A DNA stretch of 64,000 bases from Syngnathus acus (GCF_901709675.1 NC_051100.1:12134286-12198285), one strand, 5' to 3'; shown: positions 48,206 through 60,332, counted from the stretch's first letter. Notes: generated by a model from the letters alone, not told the origin. Numbers and translations: made by a program.

Positions 48206-51200
48206 ATGCCCCCGAAGAAGCCGGCTCCAGTCGCAGGGAATAAAAAAACGCAAGAAAAGAAGAAGGAAAAAATTATTGAGGTATTTTTTAAAAGAAGGAA
48301 ATCACGAGTTAGCATGTCAGCGTGCGGCTAGCCGTCGCTGCTAAGGTGCTAGCACGCGAGCGAACGTCCTCACACGAACAGCTCAATGAACGTTATTTCC
48401 TCATAGTGTTTTAGTTGTGTCAGAATTACTCAAAGATTTCGTACTAGTACAACTGAGCTAAGATTAGTCCTGTCTCGGCCCCCGTGAAACGCAAGCTTGC
48501 CAACGTCACCACGACCTGCTGGCCATGACGTCGTGGGTAGCAGTTATACTGCGTTTAAAGTACTTCATCTATAATGTCAGCAAAAAGCTAATTCAATCCT
48601 GACATACTGTATGGCCTACATTCAGTCGGGGGCTCGTTGGTGGCGTGTCCTCTTTTCTTATTGGTCACGTCGAACTAACTTGAGCCACATCTCATGTACG
48701 CCAATAACTATAGTAAGGGAAATGGCAATCCTAGTTTTAAAACGTTTGTAAATACTGAGATGCTCAATTGAAGCAACTACTTGTTACCACATAACCCAAC
48801 ACACAAGTAAGATTTTCTTGATTTTGAGTAGCTGCGGTTTCTGAGTGCTGACCTTTGCCCCACTGCATCCTCTAATGTAGCCCAGGGATTTGTTTTTCCC
48901 ACCTGGCATTCTGATTCTTTTTATACCCCAAAATGATATCCAGGGCGTGGATTGTACAGTTTACTGTTCTTTGAGACAGATATTTTTGTCTTCATTCTTG
49001 TTATTGTAATTCACCATCTATTTACTCTGTGCTCCAGGATAAAACGTTTGGCTTGAAGAACAAGAAAGGCGCCAAGCAACAGAAGTTCATCAAGAACGTC
49101 ACGCAGCAAGTCAAATATGGACAACAAAACGCCCGGCAGGTCAGTGAGAAACATTGGCGTTTGGCTTTTGATATCAAATGTGCCCAAAACTCTTGAGTCA
49201 TGGCATGCGCACATGCGCAGGCGGAGGCCGAAAAGACCAACAAGAAGACAGACAAGAAGAAAGAGTTGGATGAGCTCAATGAGCTCTTCAAGCCAGTCGT
49301 CGCTGCCCAGAAAGTCAACAAAGGTAACGCTATTCAAATCAATGGTTTTTTTTTTTTTTTTTTTTAGAAACTCTGATCGCATACTCTTGTGTTTTTCTCT
49401 TTCTTTGAGGTGTGGACCCCAAGTCAGTGCTGTGCGCATTCTACAAGCAGGGCCAGTGCACCAAAGGAGACAAGTGCAAGTTCAGTCACGACTTGTCCAT
49501 GGAGAGAAAGTGTGAGAAGAGGAGCCTCTACGTGGACGAGCGGGACGAGGAGCTGGAGAAAGGTGAGCGACGGAATAGAGGTTGGTTGAACGAGAACTAA
49601 GACTAAAAGAACTTCTGGGCCTCATAGACACCATGGACAACTGGGATGAGAAGAAGCTGGAGGAGGTAGTCAACAAGAAGCACGGCGAAGCAGAGAAGAA
49701 GAAATCCAAAACTCAGATCGTAAGATTTGGAGCCGTTTTGTCATTGTGATGCCAAATTTTCACAAACGATTCTAAGAAGGATGTCATGCGCTGCGGCAGG
49801 TGTGCAAGTTCTTTCTGGACGCCATCGAGAACAACAAATACGGCTGGTTTTGGGTGTGCCCGGCAGGAGGGGGAGATTGTATGTACCGGCATGCCCTGCC
49901 GCCAGGGTTTGTGCTGAAGAAGGACAAGAAGAAGGAGGAGAAGGACCAGGAGATCTCCATGGAGGAGCTGATAGAGAGTGAGGTGAGCTAAGCCACTGCT
50001 TTGTGTAAGCCAAAATCAAGTCAGTTTACCCAAATGCATGGTCAAAACAAAACATTATTCAAATTTGTATCGCCAAATATACTGTAGGGCAGTGGTCCCC
50101 AACCACCGGGCCGCGGACCGGTACCGGTCCGTGGGTCACTTTGTACCGGGCCGCCAAGCCACACAGAAAAAAAAAAAAAATTGTTTTAATCGACGATCAA
50201 TTAATTCAGGTCAAGACGCTCGTCCCGGTCACGTGACGTTTCCCCAGTCGAGCCCGCAAAGCTAGCAAAAATGAGTAAGTATTTATTTTGAAAAATATAA
50301 AAAAATTGGCGATTCTCTCCCAATTACATCCGTCGGTTCAGGTCAAGACGCTCGTCTCGGTCACGTGACATGTCACCTCAGTTGAGCCCGCGAAGCAAGC
50401 AAAAATGAGCAAGAAAGATGTTTGGAAAGCTTCTTCGGAAAGGGAAAAAAGCCCAATGAGGAGACGGAAGAAGAAGAGGCTACGACTTCTAAGAAAAGGA
50501 AAGCTGCATTTAAAAGACTATGACGCGCCAAGCCCACTCTGCATAATATGTGGCGACAGGCTAGCTAACGAGGCAATGAAGCCCTCAAAACCGCTTCGGC
50601 ACATGGAGACCAAGCATCCTGCATTAAAAGACAAACCTTAACCACTTCGGGTGTCATTGTCTCCGATTACGCCTAGATGGGACCGGCTCGTTTCTGAGAA
50701 ACAAGCTCAGTGCTCCCACTAATTCAATGTAATGGTGAGTTTTATTTTAATGTCGTTTATACTTGTTTTTATGCCAGTCGTATCATTTTATTTCATCGTA
50801 TTCATATATTTATTATAAATGTATTATTTATTTATTTATATAAATGTATTATTTAGTTATATAAATGTATTATTTATTTATATAAAGGCCGGTCCGCGAA
50901 AATATTTCTGACACGTAACCGGTCCGTGGCGCAAAAAAGGTTGGGGATCACAGCTGTAGGGTGTAGGACTGACTAGATTTATGCAGTGATAAGATGTTTC
51001 GGCCATTATTGGTCAGTCTGTCAAGGTGTTCAAATTACTGTTTGGTCTGCAGCGTGCAGCGCTCGGTGCCAGTGTGACCCGCATCACCCTGGAGACGTTC
51101 CTGGCTTGGAAGAAGAGGAAACGGCAGGAGAAGGTGGGAACGCTTTCCATTCACTCCCGGTGATTTTGTCACTGTTGATGTTGCGACTAATGAAGCAGTC

Positions 51201-52226
51201 CTCTCTCCCAGGTGGCCAAAGCCCAGGAGGAGATGGAGAAGAAGAAGGCAGACTTCAAGGCCGGCAAGTCGCTGGTGGTAAGCGGCCGCGAGGTGTTTGA
51301 ATTCCGACCAGAGCTGGTGGACGACGACGACGCAGAAGCGGACGAGACACAATACTCCAACAGGGGAGATGATGATGACGACGACTATGACCAGGAAAAG
51401 GTCAGAGTCGTCGCACAACCAAAGATTAGCCACCAATTGTTTGAAAGGCTTTATCAGTAGCAGTCGAAGGTTTGTATGTCCTTGCTCCTTCGAAAACGCC
51501 CCTCTTGTTTTACGCGTGGCTGCAGGACGACACCATGCAGGTCCAGGACATAGACCTGTCCCGCTTTGTTCCTCAAGAAGTGGATAACACGGGAATCACC
51601 GTGGCCGCCGTGGACCGCTTCACTGCCATGAGTAAGAGTCAGAAGATGGACCAGGACAACCGTAAGAAAATGACAAGACTGAGCCACACACAATGCTCTG
51701 GCATGTGTGGGCAACGAGGGACACACAATGGCTGATTCATTTTTAGCTGCTAAGATTTTAAAATTGTTGGCCAACTTTCAAACGACGAGCGACCCCACAG
51801 GGAATGGGGGAAAAGAGTTGTCGCACTTTTGAACATAACGCGTGTGCTGTGCCGCCATACGGCAAGAGCAACACATCACACACAGAAAGTGACAAAGCAT
51901 TACTTTTGTCTAAATAAGCTCCTCAATTGACAACATAATTGTAATTGTTTACAACATAATTCCTTGTTGCCAACAAAGCATCAAGGCCAAAAATAGGTGA
52001 GCAAATTGTGAGCTTGTTTTTTTTCTTTTTCCTGTTAATAGAACAGCTAAATGGCGCATGCGGCGGCTCTGATGCCAACGGGCCGTCAGGGGCTGAGGGA
52101 GACGGGGAGGCCGGAGGAGGGGAAGACGAGGACGGCGGCGACGTACCTGTGGACGAGAACTTGTTCACCGGGGAGGATCTGGAGGAACTGGACGAAGAGC
52201 TCAACACGCTGGCACTGGACGACTGA
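48206..52226 (+). CDS. zc3h15: ZC3H15 (DRG family-regulatory protein 1), complete, 10 coding exons
   Basis: Exons: 48206-48280, 49038-49139, 49221-49323, 49410-49562, 49628-49719, 49800-49982, 51053-51133, 51212-51400, 51526-51661 and 52042-52226. All introns are GT-AG, all phases agree, and the product is 432 residues (human about 426). It starts [11 protein letters not shown] with a Lys-rich helix, then [18 protein letters not shown] finger 1 is [19 protein letters not shown]; finger 2 begins [18 protein letters not shown] and ends CMYRH. The region [17 protein letters not shown] and the following helix form the part that, in mammals, binds and stabilises the GTPase DRG1, which associates with translating ribosomes. 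The acidic C-terminus ends [16 protein letters not shown]. Upstream 48000-48205 is CpG-containing without a TATA box. Confidence 0.95.
50090..50953 (+). mobile_element. hAT element with BED-finger transposase start, perfect 8-bp TSD, in ZC3H15 intron 6
   Basis: The ends are CAGTGGTCCCCAACC and GGTTGGGGATCACAG, inverted repeats with two mismatches, flanked by CTGTAGGG at 50082-50089 and 50954-50961. A frame from about 50405 encodes a transposase N-terminus with [18 protein letters not shown] and HMETKHP, a BED-type zinc finger (C-x2-C...H-x4-H). The rest of the transposase is deleted. A leader block containing GGTCAAGACGCTCGTC is present twice (50209 and 50340), so the start of the gene is partly duplicated. 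Confidence 0.85.
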
Positions 52227-53002
52227 GCGCGACATGGAGATGACACAGATGGATGGATGCATGGACACTTTAAGTTTTGATTTTTAAGTTGCAGAGACTC
52301 TGTAACAAAAGCTCAATCACGTGACCGCCAGGCTCCTCCCCCTCTTCCAACTTCTACGCTTTTTTCCCCCTGCAATGATTGAAATAGTCGCAGCGAGGAA
52401 ATGTAGTGGACGAAACGAACAGCTGTGATTCTGTTCTAAGAAATTATTCTGTTCTTTCACCAAAACTCTACAGTATCCCATGTATACAATGAGCTGCCTC
52501 TACGTTAATGTTGCGCTAAAGAGAGATTGGGGAGGAGGGGCCCTCCGATCTAGGCGGGCCCTCCAATCTAGGCAGCCTCTCGCAACCAACAGGTGAGTGA
52601 TGTGACTGTAAATTATGTTCACTGATGTCATTGAACAGGAATAATTAAAAAAAAAAATAATACAGTGCACCCACATGGTCTCACTTCATTGATTAAAATG
52701 TTTTAAAAGTTGTGCACCGACAGGCAAAGCATAGAAGAGAAAACAAAAACAAAGTTCTGCTGTTGATCTGCTGTTTTTATTTTGACTTGGAAAGATGTCA
52801 CAGCGGGAACACATTTGGGCATACAAAAAAAACCCTCAAATTAAAAAAAAAAGCCACGTAAAAATTGCAACTCGTAGGAGCTTTAACTTGAGTCTAATTG
52901 CAAAAGACATCTTTGTTTCATGTCAAAATGTGTGGTTTTACACCCCCTGTGCATTCTACCTACTCACAGCAGCTTTAAATGAGACTTTATGAAAAGTAAA
53001 GG

Positions 53003-53489
53003 AATTTATTAAATAAAAAATAAAAAAATGGCCCACTGAAAGCTCACATTGAAGCTCAGGGCAAGGTCAGCGAGCAGATGCGTAAGGTCAGACGGAAGTT
53101 AAAGGTCGTGTCAAGAAGTCTCCCGTCCATGTGGGTCGTCAGGTCTGTCAGGTCGGGTTTTTTTGTCATGACAACAGTCGCCTGGAGAACGAGAAGCTGC
53201 ACAGTTACTCATGCACAAACGTCAGTATATGTGAATGCAAAACAACGGGGGGGGGGGGTCACTTTCTGTATAATTTAGTCAAAGTGATGTTTGTACGAGG
53301 CAATAAAACAACTGGGTGCATTACAGTGGTTAGTTTGACTTTTTTTGTCCCACTTGTTCCCTCCTAACCTCTGGAACACAAATAGACGATGCTGCGGCCA
53401 TTTTGTTTGACCAATACTGCACGTGAAGCCATTTCTGAAGATAGTTAAAAAGGCCACCGTGGCAAACTTACCTGCCGGGTGTCGGCGTG
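53003..53489 (-). other. rbm45: RBM45 3' UTR (probable)
   Basis: The region lies between the RBM45 stop and a minus-strand AATAAA at about 53008-53003. It faces the ZC3H15 3' UTR (52227 onward), so the two genes end tail to tail within about 1 kb. Confidence 0.45.
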
Positions 53490-55671
53490 CTAGTACGTGC
53501 GAAGCCTTTTGTGCGACTCCTCTCTGGGTGGATCTGCCAGCATCACCTTCATCTTCACGCCGTTGACCACACGGCTGTGGAGCATCGCCATGGCCTCATT
53601 GGCACACTCGATGCAAGAAGCCGAAACACACTTAACATTTGCAATCGCTTTTTTTACTTTGTTTTTCATCAGACTGGATTTTCACCTGCTTCTCAGCATA
53701 CTTTGCGTAACCAACATTCCTGCCTGGAACCAAGTGAACCTCTATCAGGGAACCGAAGCGGCTACAAACAAACAAACAAACAAACAAACACACCAGTTAA
53801 AAAAAAATGACCAGGATCTTGGCCCACCCTGGTCAAGGTGCTTGAAATATGAGAATTATCTCTCAGCGTGCTTCAGTACAAGTGAGCGAGCGGCTCTTGG
53901 ATCAGGCTGCGTCCCTTATGAAGCCTCCAAGCTCGAGTGACTATTACGAGCGATTGGCCGCGTGGGGCACTTACCAGAAAACATCCTCCAGCACGTCCAC
54001 AGGCAAAGGGGCAGGGCTGAAGACCAAAAACAAGCGCTCCTTTGTCTTGCTTTCGGGGGGCGCATGTTTCTTGGGTGGCGGCAAGCTGACGTCCGTCTGT
54101 ATCCGGGACACAGGAGGCGGCCCGGCGAATCCCTGGCGGGAGTGAGCACCATTTGTCACACTTGACATGGGTGACTTCATTTGTACATCCACATGCAGAA
54201 AGGCAGAGCAGTGCAAATGTACCATATGAGAAGTGGCGGATTTGATGCCTTGGCTGTTGGGAGTTCCGTTCCACACCGATGACATCACCTGGGTGGCGAC
54301 AAACTGCATGGCCATTCTACCTACTGAACTAAACACACACAGAGTATATGTCAATCAGCTGTCCCTTTATTTCAGCCCTGCCAAGAAGTGTCAGCCATCT
54401 TGGTGGGGTTCGACGTTTCTTTGTTGGGGCTTTACCCGCTACGATCTTCTCCGTCATCCATAAAATTGACAACCAGTCTGTTTCCTGGCGGATATTCAAA
54501 TCCGTTCAGTTTGTCTTTGGCATAAAGTGCTGAGCCCAGGTTGCTGTAGCGAATCATGGCGTGCCCTGCAAGCACATCAATGTAAAACCATTCAAAGACT
54601 CACGATGTGGCCCAACACCCAGCCACCCCCACCTTTGCTCATCCCGTACGCATCCCGCTGCAGCTCGCAGTATTCCATCCCTGGGATGAGGTCAAACAGC
54701 GCAAAAATCTGCTCCTGGGTCAGCGCGGCGCGAGTTGACACCATTAGACAGCGGGTCAAGTCGGCGCCGCCGCGGTAGTCCATCATGGGGTAGCTGACGG
54801 GTTCGGACATGTTGAAGGGGTACACGGTCATGGAATCGGCACCGCCAGAGTAGTCGCTCCTGGTCGCCATGTTGTTGTAGTCTTCGGAGGAGTAGGAAGC
54901 TTTGCTGCGAGGCTCTGCCAGAATGGCCCGGTATGCTGCAGCAAAGGCCACGCGCACGCACGTCAATACACGCTGATAGCTAAGTGATCAACTAAACAAG
55001 TGGGGATTTCACAATACAGAAGTAAAACGGGTGGAAACCAAGACCAGATTGTCATCATGGTGACATTTTTCTAATGTCAACTTTGTCAATAAAAGTTGCA
55101 AAAGAAGGGGTCTTGCCTTTGTCGCAGTTCTCGATGGCCAAGGCGGCTTGGGAGGGTTTGAAGTACCTGACGTAGCCCAAACCTTTACTCTCTCCCGTCT
55201 GCTTGTTCTTGATGACGACGCAATATTCAATGTCGCCGTACTCCTGAGGGAACGCCAAAGATGAAGATAATCTCTTTATTGGAGGAAAACGATGTCAACA
55301 AACAACAGCCTTTTGCAGCCCTTGTGAAGACTACCACCACAACTTTTCTAGAGATGCAGACACAAATAAATTCCCAGCTAAAATAGTCACAGAGATTTAT
55401 CTTCATAACACAGTGAAGAATCACAAGAACTAATTTTCAGACACAAACTTTTTTTCCTTTGTCTTTTAGCTTTGTTTTGCTTTTTTGTTTGTTTTGTTTT
55501 GATGGCTTTTATCTTGAGCACTTTCTGACTTTCTTTGTGGCGCCGTTGTGTGGCAGGCAGCCTTATGAGAGTTATTGAGTTGCGCTCATGCCATGTGTGT
55601 CTTTTGTATACCCATTCTGTGGTGTGGATACTGCTGGGGCCTGAATTTCCCCACCCCTGGGGACCAATAAA

Positions 55672-55713
<42 letters not shown>

Positions 55714-57131
55714 CAAAAAAAAAGTACTAACTTGGCTGTGCCGTTTGAACTAAGCTAGAGTTTCAAAATGGCCTATTTTCCTAAATGCGGGAGGAGCAAG
55801 TTTAAGCATTGTCAACAAATGCCTTCATCTGTCCAAAACATATATGATGTAAACAATTTGGTATGTTCATTGTTACGTAAGACCCAAGTGGCAGCACGTA
55901 CCTTAAAAGTGTCCCTCAGGTCTTCCTCAGAAAAGGTTTTAGGGATCATGACAAAGATCCTGGTCAGTTCTTCATCTTCCACGTCTCTGTGGCTGGACGA
56001 CGAGCGCGACTGGGCGATAAACACCTACAGCGAGACAACAAAGGATCATTGTTCATCAATGTTATTATATAGTATTGCAGTGTGATACTCTTAAATATAT
56101 ATATATTACTCATACAAAGAGGAAGGCAGTTTCAATCTAGTCAGTGATGTTATTACCTAATATTATTCAGAGAAGGTGGCAATGCTATTTTAATGCCTTC
56201 GGTGTGTGTTCATTCCACTTCAGTTACAATTACTCATTAGTTAGAGACAATTCAAAACTTTCTGAAACAATCCTTCAAATATTTCCAGAACGCTGCAACA
56301 CAGACACAAACCTCATATTTTGTGGATCCATTACAATAATTCAGTGTGGTTCTATTAAATTAACCAAGTATTAAGCAAAAAAGGGTTCGGGTTTGAAATC
56401 ATGGTTCAAAGGCAGAATTGCACACCAAAAAAAAAAAGGTAGCGTTTGAAAGTATGGGTTCGAGGCCACACTGAGCTCATTTAGCCTCTACAGCTACAGG
56501 ACTGTTGGAATAGTTGTGTCACGTGTGGTGGGTTTAAAGAAGACATTCAATGGACTAGTTTCTAAAATGTATTTGCTGCCTGCACCAAGCTACATAGCAC
56601 CGTTAGAGAAGTAGGATGCTACGGAAGCCCGACAGGCAAGATCAAACAGAGTGCGCAAATATTACAAAACAAGACAAATAATCAATCATTTGAAAAGACT
56701 CATAGATATTTAATTCCCAAATATTTAAAAAATATATCAAGACAAATAAACTATTAGCTCCGTTACACTGGCATAGGTGCTAACTGTTCGGGCATATTGA
56801 GTGACCGCAGTAACCCGGGCTAAATATTATTGTCAGTTCCGACCTTGATGGGTTTGGTTCCGTCAAGCATGGCTTTTCCGTGCATTTCTTCCATGGCCAG
56901 GCAGGCCTGAGACGATTTTGCGAACTTGACGTAGCAAATGCCTTTGGACTCTTTTGTCTGCTTGTCTTTGACAACCCACACGGCCTGGACGTCGCCAAAC
57001 ACCGAGAACCGCTCCCGGAGCTCCTCTTCGGTGACCGTGCGACTGGCCACCAGGAACAGGCGGCTGTTGGGAGGGTCGTCCAGGTTCCAGGTTTCCGTCG
57101 ATTGCTTTGTGCTTGAGTGCGACTCGTCCAT
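53490..57131 (-). CDS. rbm45: RBM45 RNA-binding protein, complete, 9 coding exons
   Basis: Exons in transcript order: 57131-56844, 56024-55902, 55243-55117, 54935-54633, 54565-54443, 54323-54223, 54132-53975, 53761-53686 and 53606-53490. Phases agree throughout and give 471 residues (human about 476). It begins [13 protein letters not shown]1 has SRLFLVAS and [12 protein letters not shown]2 has TRIFVMIPK and KGLGYVRYF; a third RRM covers [19 protein letters not shown] to [11 protein letters not shown]; the last has [10 protein letters not shown] and NVGYAKYAE. The C-terminus HKRLRTY matches the family nuclear-localisation tail. RBM45 is a developmentally regulated neuronal RNA-binding protein that joins inclusions in ALS/FTLD in people. 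Intron 3 has a GC donor (AAAG|GCAAGA). The intron 1 donor GTCGGA and the weak intron 8 acceptor CATCGAG are the least certain junctions, but conserved protein spacing supports both. Confidence 0.94.
55674..55711. repeat. (CAAT)n microsatellite
   Basis: About nine CAAT/AATC units in RBM45 intron 2. Confidence 0.9.
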
Positions 57132-57283
57132 CTTGGGTTCTCCTCGGCCTTCTTCTTGGCCGCCTTTTCCTTCTTGTTTCCGATTTCCACCAGTGTAAAG
57201 GCGAGGTGGCCCATTACTGCCCTCCTCAGATGCTATGCTTCAACTACAATTACAAAATAAAACAATGAAGCTTTACAGTACTC

Positions 57284-57600
57284 AGGGCTGTCAAACTCAT
57301 TTTTGTCATGTAATCATAGTTTTCTTATGAGGGCCATTTTGACTGTCAACGCCATACATGATATACAGTATAGGCTACACAAAAAACAGATGAATAACAA
57401 GTTTTGAAATCAGAGACAAGTAAAAATTGCTCAAATATTTTAAAAAGATGCATGGCAATAAAAATCGAGCAATATCTATTTTTTAAAAGTGAAGACAATT
57501 TGCACTTTTAGTATTGACACATGAAGTCGATGCACAATTTGTCTTTGCATGCCACATAAAATGATGTGACTGGCCATATTTGGACCTAATACGCTGCAGT
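57284..57600. mobile_element. Diverged hAT-type MITE, same family as 46163-46489
   Basis: It starts CAGGGCTGTCAAACTCATTT and shares GGGCCATTTTGACTGTCAA, GAAGACAATTTGCA and CACATAAAATGATGTG with the copy at 46163. The right terminus is too decayed to place exactly. It lies just upstream of RBM45. Confidence 0.65.
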
Positions 57601-57855
57601 TCCCTCATCCTGACTGGTCCACGAGAATCCAGACAGCCGCTGTCAGCTTGGGTGTCACCTAACCATCTCCCCAGCCGGGGAGGGATGTAGGGGAGGGAGT
57701 AAAAACACAAACTCCAGCCAAATCGGCCACTACAGGTTAATTAAAGGCCATATCATAAAAATTAAATGTTAAATGTTTCTACTGAGGTAGCAGTTCTAAT
57801 ATCCATTGGTAGGACATTTCAAAGCTCTGGAGCCCGAATAGAAAATGCTCTCGAC

Positions 57856-58722
57856 CAGACATGGGCAAACAACGGCCCGCGGGCCACATCCGGCCCACGG
57901 AGCCGTTTAATCCGGTCCGCCAAACCTGAATAAATTGTATTAAATTTTTTTTGGGTCATTTCCCCTGCAATTACTATGTTTCCCCAGTAGATGGGGAAGC
58001 GCCCGCCCGCGCATTTACTCCCGGGAGCCGTGTCAAAAAGCTCGGTGCACACTCACAAGTGCGTGTGCGTACTCAGTAGTACGCAATAATTTCATCTATC
58101 AGTGCCGAATTTCGACTGTAGGCTGTGACGTCAATATTCTCGTAATTCGCGCGCTGAGTTTTCAGATACAGTTTTACGCTAATGCCACCCACAAACCTTC
58201 CCCTGGAATCGTTCCATTAAAATGAGTGGCCCGAAGAAAAGAAAGGTGGACACTGAGTGCCGAATGTTAAAAAAGAGTGGACAATTTGGCTCGACCTACG
58301 TGTGTGAGAAGACGTCCAGATGTATTCTTTCACTGATTCTTCAAGATGATGTATTTGGTCAGAATGTTTGCCGTTGGATGTGATTTCGCCTCATTAGATA
58401 AACATATTTCATAAATCTGACCTGCAGGCGCTGAAGTGATGGAAAATGTTATTCATCATAACAGTGTCGTATTTAATAAGAATCACTGATAGTAGTTTTT
58501 TGGTGAAATATTTTTTTTAATGCTGTTAATAAATGCATTTGTTTTCAAAAAGCTTTTTTTAAATATCCATGTTTTAGTATCTACTAAAAGTAAAAACCTT
58601 TTATGCAATGACCTTTACATGTCATTTATAATACTTCACACAAACACTGCTCCTGGTTCGGCCCCCCGGTCAAAATTTAGAACCCAAATCGGCCCGCAAG
58701 TCAAAAAGTTTGCCCACCCCTG
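57856..58722 (+). mobile_element. hAT element with transposase N-terminal remnant
   Basis: The left end CAGACATGGGCAAACAACGG and the right end (reverse complement CAGGGGTGGGCAAACTTTTT) form inverted repeats with GGCCCGC words inside both. A short frame near 58221 starts MSGPKKRKVDTECR, which is how hAT transposases of the GTF2IRD2/Charlie-like group begin, and then decays. No clear 8-bp duplication is seen, so the insertion is probably old. Confidence 0.65.
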
Positions 58723-59077
58723 GTATAGCCCCTTGTGAGAGCTTGATGTCATTGAAATACTCTAGTTGGTAAAGTATTTCCACTCAAACAACACAAATCA
58801 ACAACAATCTTAAACAACAATAAAACCAAAAGAACCAGACCTCCATATCCTCCCCACAACAAACATCCTGTCCCAGTACGCTTTTGAGACAGAAACCATA
58901 ACTGCTGTCATCTGTGATGCAGGTGCCATGGCGACCGCTTCCTGTGGAACAACATGCACGCCCCCCCCCCCCCCCCCACACACACACTCACATTGAAAGT
59001 TTGTTAGTTTGATAGCCCAATACTATCATCAATACAACAATATAGCTGCAGTCTTTTCTACACATTCATTTGATTGA

Positions 59078-59157
59078 TTTATTGTTGATTTTATGACACA
59101 TTTTATAGTTTATGTAGAAAAGCAACACCTTCAAACAGGAGGAAGCTGGTGGCATGG
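59078..59157 (-). other. trac: TRAC 3' UTR with AATAAA
   Basis: On the minus strand the stop codon at 59160-59158 is followed 75 bases later by AATAAA (59083-59078), giving a short 3' end for the constant-gene message. Confidence 0.55.
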
Positions 59158-59667
59158 CTACTCCAGCGCGCCAAAGCACAGGCGCAGTGTCATGACACCG
59201 TTGATGGCGAGCGTCTTGACGAAGACAAGGCGTAGGGCGAGGACAGCGAGGGAGAGGAGATTCACCGTCTTGTCTGCCAACACAATGCACATTTTACTTG
59301 GCTCGACAGTCTACGCGTCTCGCATGTTCAATACCAACCTGGACCCACTGGACCCAACGCATCCGGGCACCGCCCTGGTCCGCTGTCACCTGTGAGGGCA
59401 AAACGGAAAGTGACATGACGTGGTGACTCCATTACGTTTACAAGAGGCCTTATCCCAGCTCCTCACCTTCCTCGCACGTGTCGTTATGGGATAGCAGCGC
59501 CAACTGGTTATACAGCGAATCGTCCGATATTCGCACGGGATGAGACTCCTCGAACATGTGTCCTTTTCCCGCCTTCGCCGTGGCCTTGTGTAGGCTGAAG
59601 CCAGTGGCAAGACATGCACTCAGATTGCGCGCCTCCATTTTGTAGAAGGATGGCCTAAATTCCTTCC
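59158..59667 (-). CDS. trac: T-cell receptor alpha constant gene (TRAC), 3 coding exons
   Basis: Exons in transcript order: 59667-59467, 59389-59339 and 59273-59158. Exon 1 (acceptor GTTTTAG, donor GAAG|GTGAGG) encodes a short Ig-like domain, KEFRPSFYKMEARNLSACL...VRISDDSLYNQLALLS...CEEG. Exon 2 (CTCACAG; CCAG|GTTGGT) encodes the connecting peptide with GRCPDALGP, whose Cys would pair with the beta chain. Exon 3 (TTGGCAG) encodes DKTVNLLSLAVLALRLVFVK followed by TLAINGVMTLRLCFGALE and stop. This is the TCR alpha membrane segment with the Arg and Lys five residues apart that bind CD3, and the NxxMTLRL end. All joins are phase 1, and exon 1 accepts the phase of the J segments upstream. The Ig domain is about 67 residues, shorter than in mammals; I believe short C-alpha domains are normal in teleosts. 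TRDC is less likely because of the MTLRL ending. Confidence 0.88.
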
Positions 59668-59814
59668 CTAAAACAAAACCGAGCACATTCTTTCATTCAG
59701 CAGAGTCATCAACTAAACAGAACCATCGCTGCATACAAAGTGCAGTACATTGAGCAAACAAGGTAACACAATGCTCAAACAAGCTAATAGTTAGCAAACG
59801 TTCTTCTGTTTCTT

Positions 59815-59971
59815 CTACAAATACCCGTTCTACCCGTAATTTCTGGGAGTCTAGATGTCTCGTCTCCTTGAACATGTCTCCTTTTCCCACCTTGTCGGTT
59901 GAAGCCGGCGGCGAGACATGCCATCAGATTGCCCGCCTCTATTTTGTAGAAGGGTAGCTCAAACACTTCCG
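59815..59971 (-). pseudogene. Duplicated TRAC exon 1, frameshifted
   Basis: On the minus strand after an acceptor TGCTGTAG the sequence encodes EVFELPFYKIEAGNLMACLA and AGFN, clearly a copy of TRAC exon 1 about 300 bp upstream of it. The entry phase is preserved. A net 14-bp deletion after GGCTTC, relative to the functional exon, breaks the frame, though the following GGGAAAAGGA and ATGTTC words are still shared. It lies between the TRAJ segments and TRAC, where splicing could reach it, but it would give a truncated chain. Confidence 0.8.
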
Positions 59972-60244
59972 CTACAGCAACATTTTGTCATTAAACCTCT
60001 AGTCACCGTGGCTGGTGAGCAAAAAAGTTCATGTCCAGCACCTTTGCAATAATGTTATTAATGATTATTTGAGCTAATGTGTTATTTAAAAAATGTGCAC
60101 TCAATCCAGTACCACAGACCAAAAATCAACAAATTCGTACTCAACGTGAGGATAAAAAATTATGCTCCGGCTAACTTTCTGTTTCCGCTTTTAATTAAAC
60201 GAAACAACAAAGTGTCTTCTTTAAAAAGAAATTTCTTCACTTAC

Positions 60245-60304
60245 GGGTCTCCACAGTTACTCTGGTCCCACTTCCGAAAAGTAACTTATTGTAACTTCCT
60301 ATCG
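60245..60304 (-). CDS. TRAJ segment (J alpha, proximal to TRAC)
   Basis: The minus strand encodes IGSYNKLLFGSGTRVTVET, with the FGxGT motif that defines TCR J segments, and ends C|GTAAGT in phase 1, matching TRAC exon 1 (C+GG gives Arg). A 12-bp-spacer RSS lies immediately upstream. J segments have no start codon; they are read only after V(D)J recombination. Confidence 0.88.
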
Positions 60305-60332
60305 CACATTAGTTGTTTCCTTAACAAAAACC
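60305..60332 (-). promoter_or_regulatory. Recombination signal sequence, 12-bp spacer (proximal TRAJ)
   Basis: On the minus strand: nonamer GGTTTTTGT (60332-60324), 12-bp spacer, heptamer TAATGTG (60311-60305) touching the J. On the other strand the heptamer starts CAC, the part essential for RAG cutting. 12-bp spacers are standard for J alpha. Confidence 0.87.

Noticed and set aside
59158-59667. Delta rather than alpha constant gene
   Set aside because: The membrane exon ends in the alpha-type NxxMTLRL wording with a very short tail, and the J segments carry 12-bp RSS with alpha-like FGxGTRVTV.
60100-60140. Possible degenerate third TRAJ on the minus strand (FG-like words at about 60130-60108)
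   Set aside because: The Gly-x-Gly-Thr motif is not preserved and I could not find a heptamer/nonamer pair with 12-bp spacing, so it is at best a dead J.
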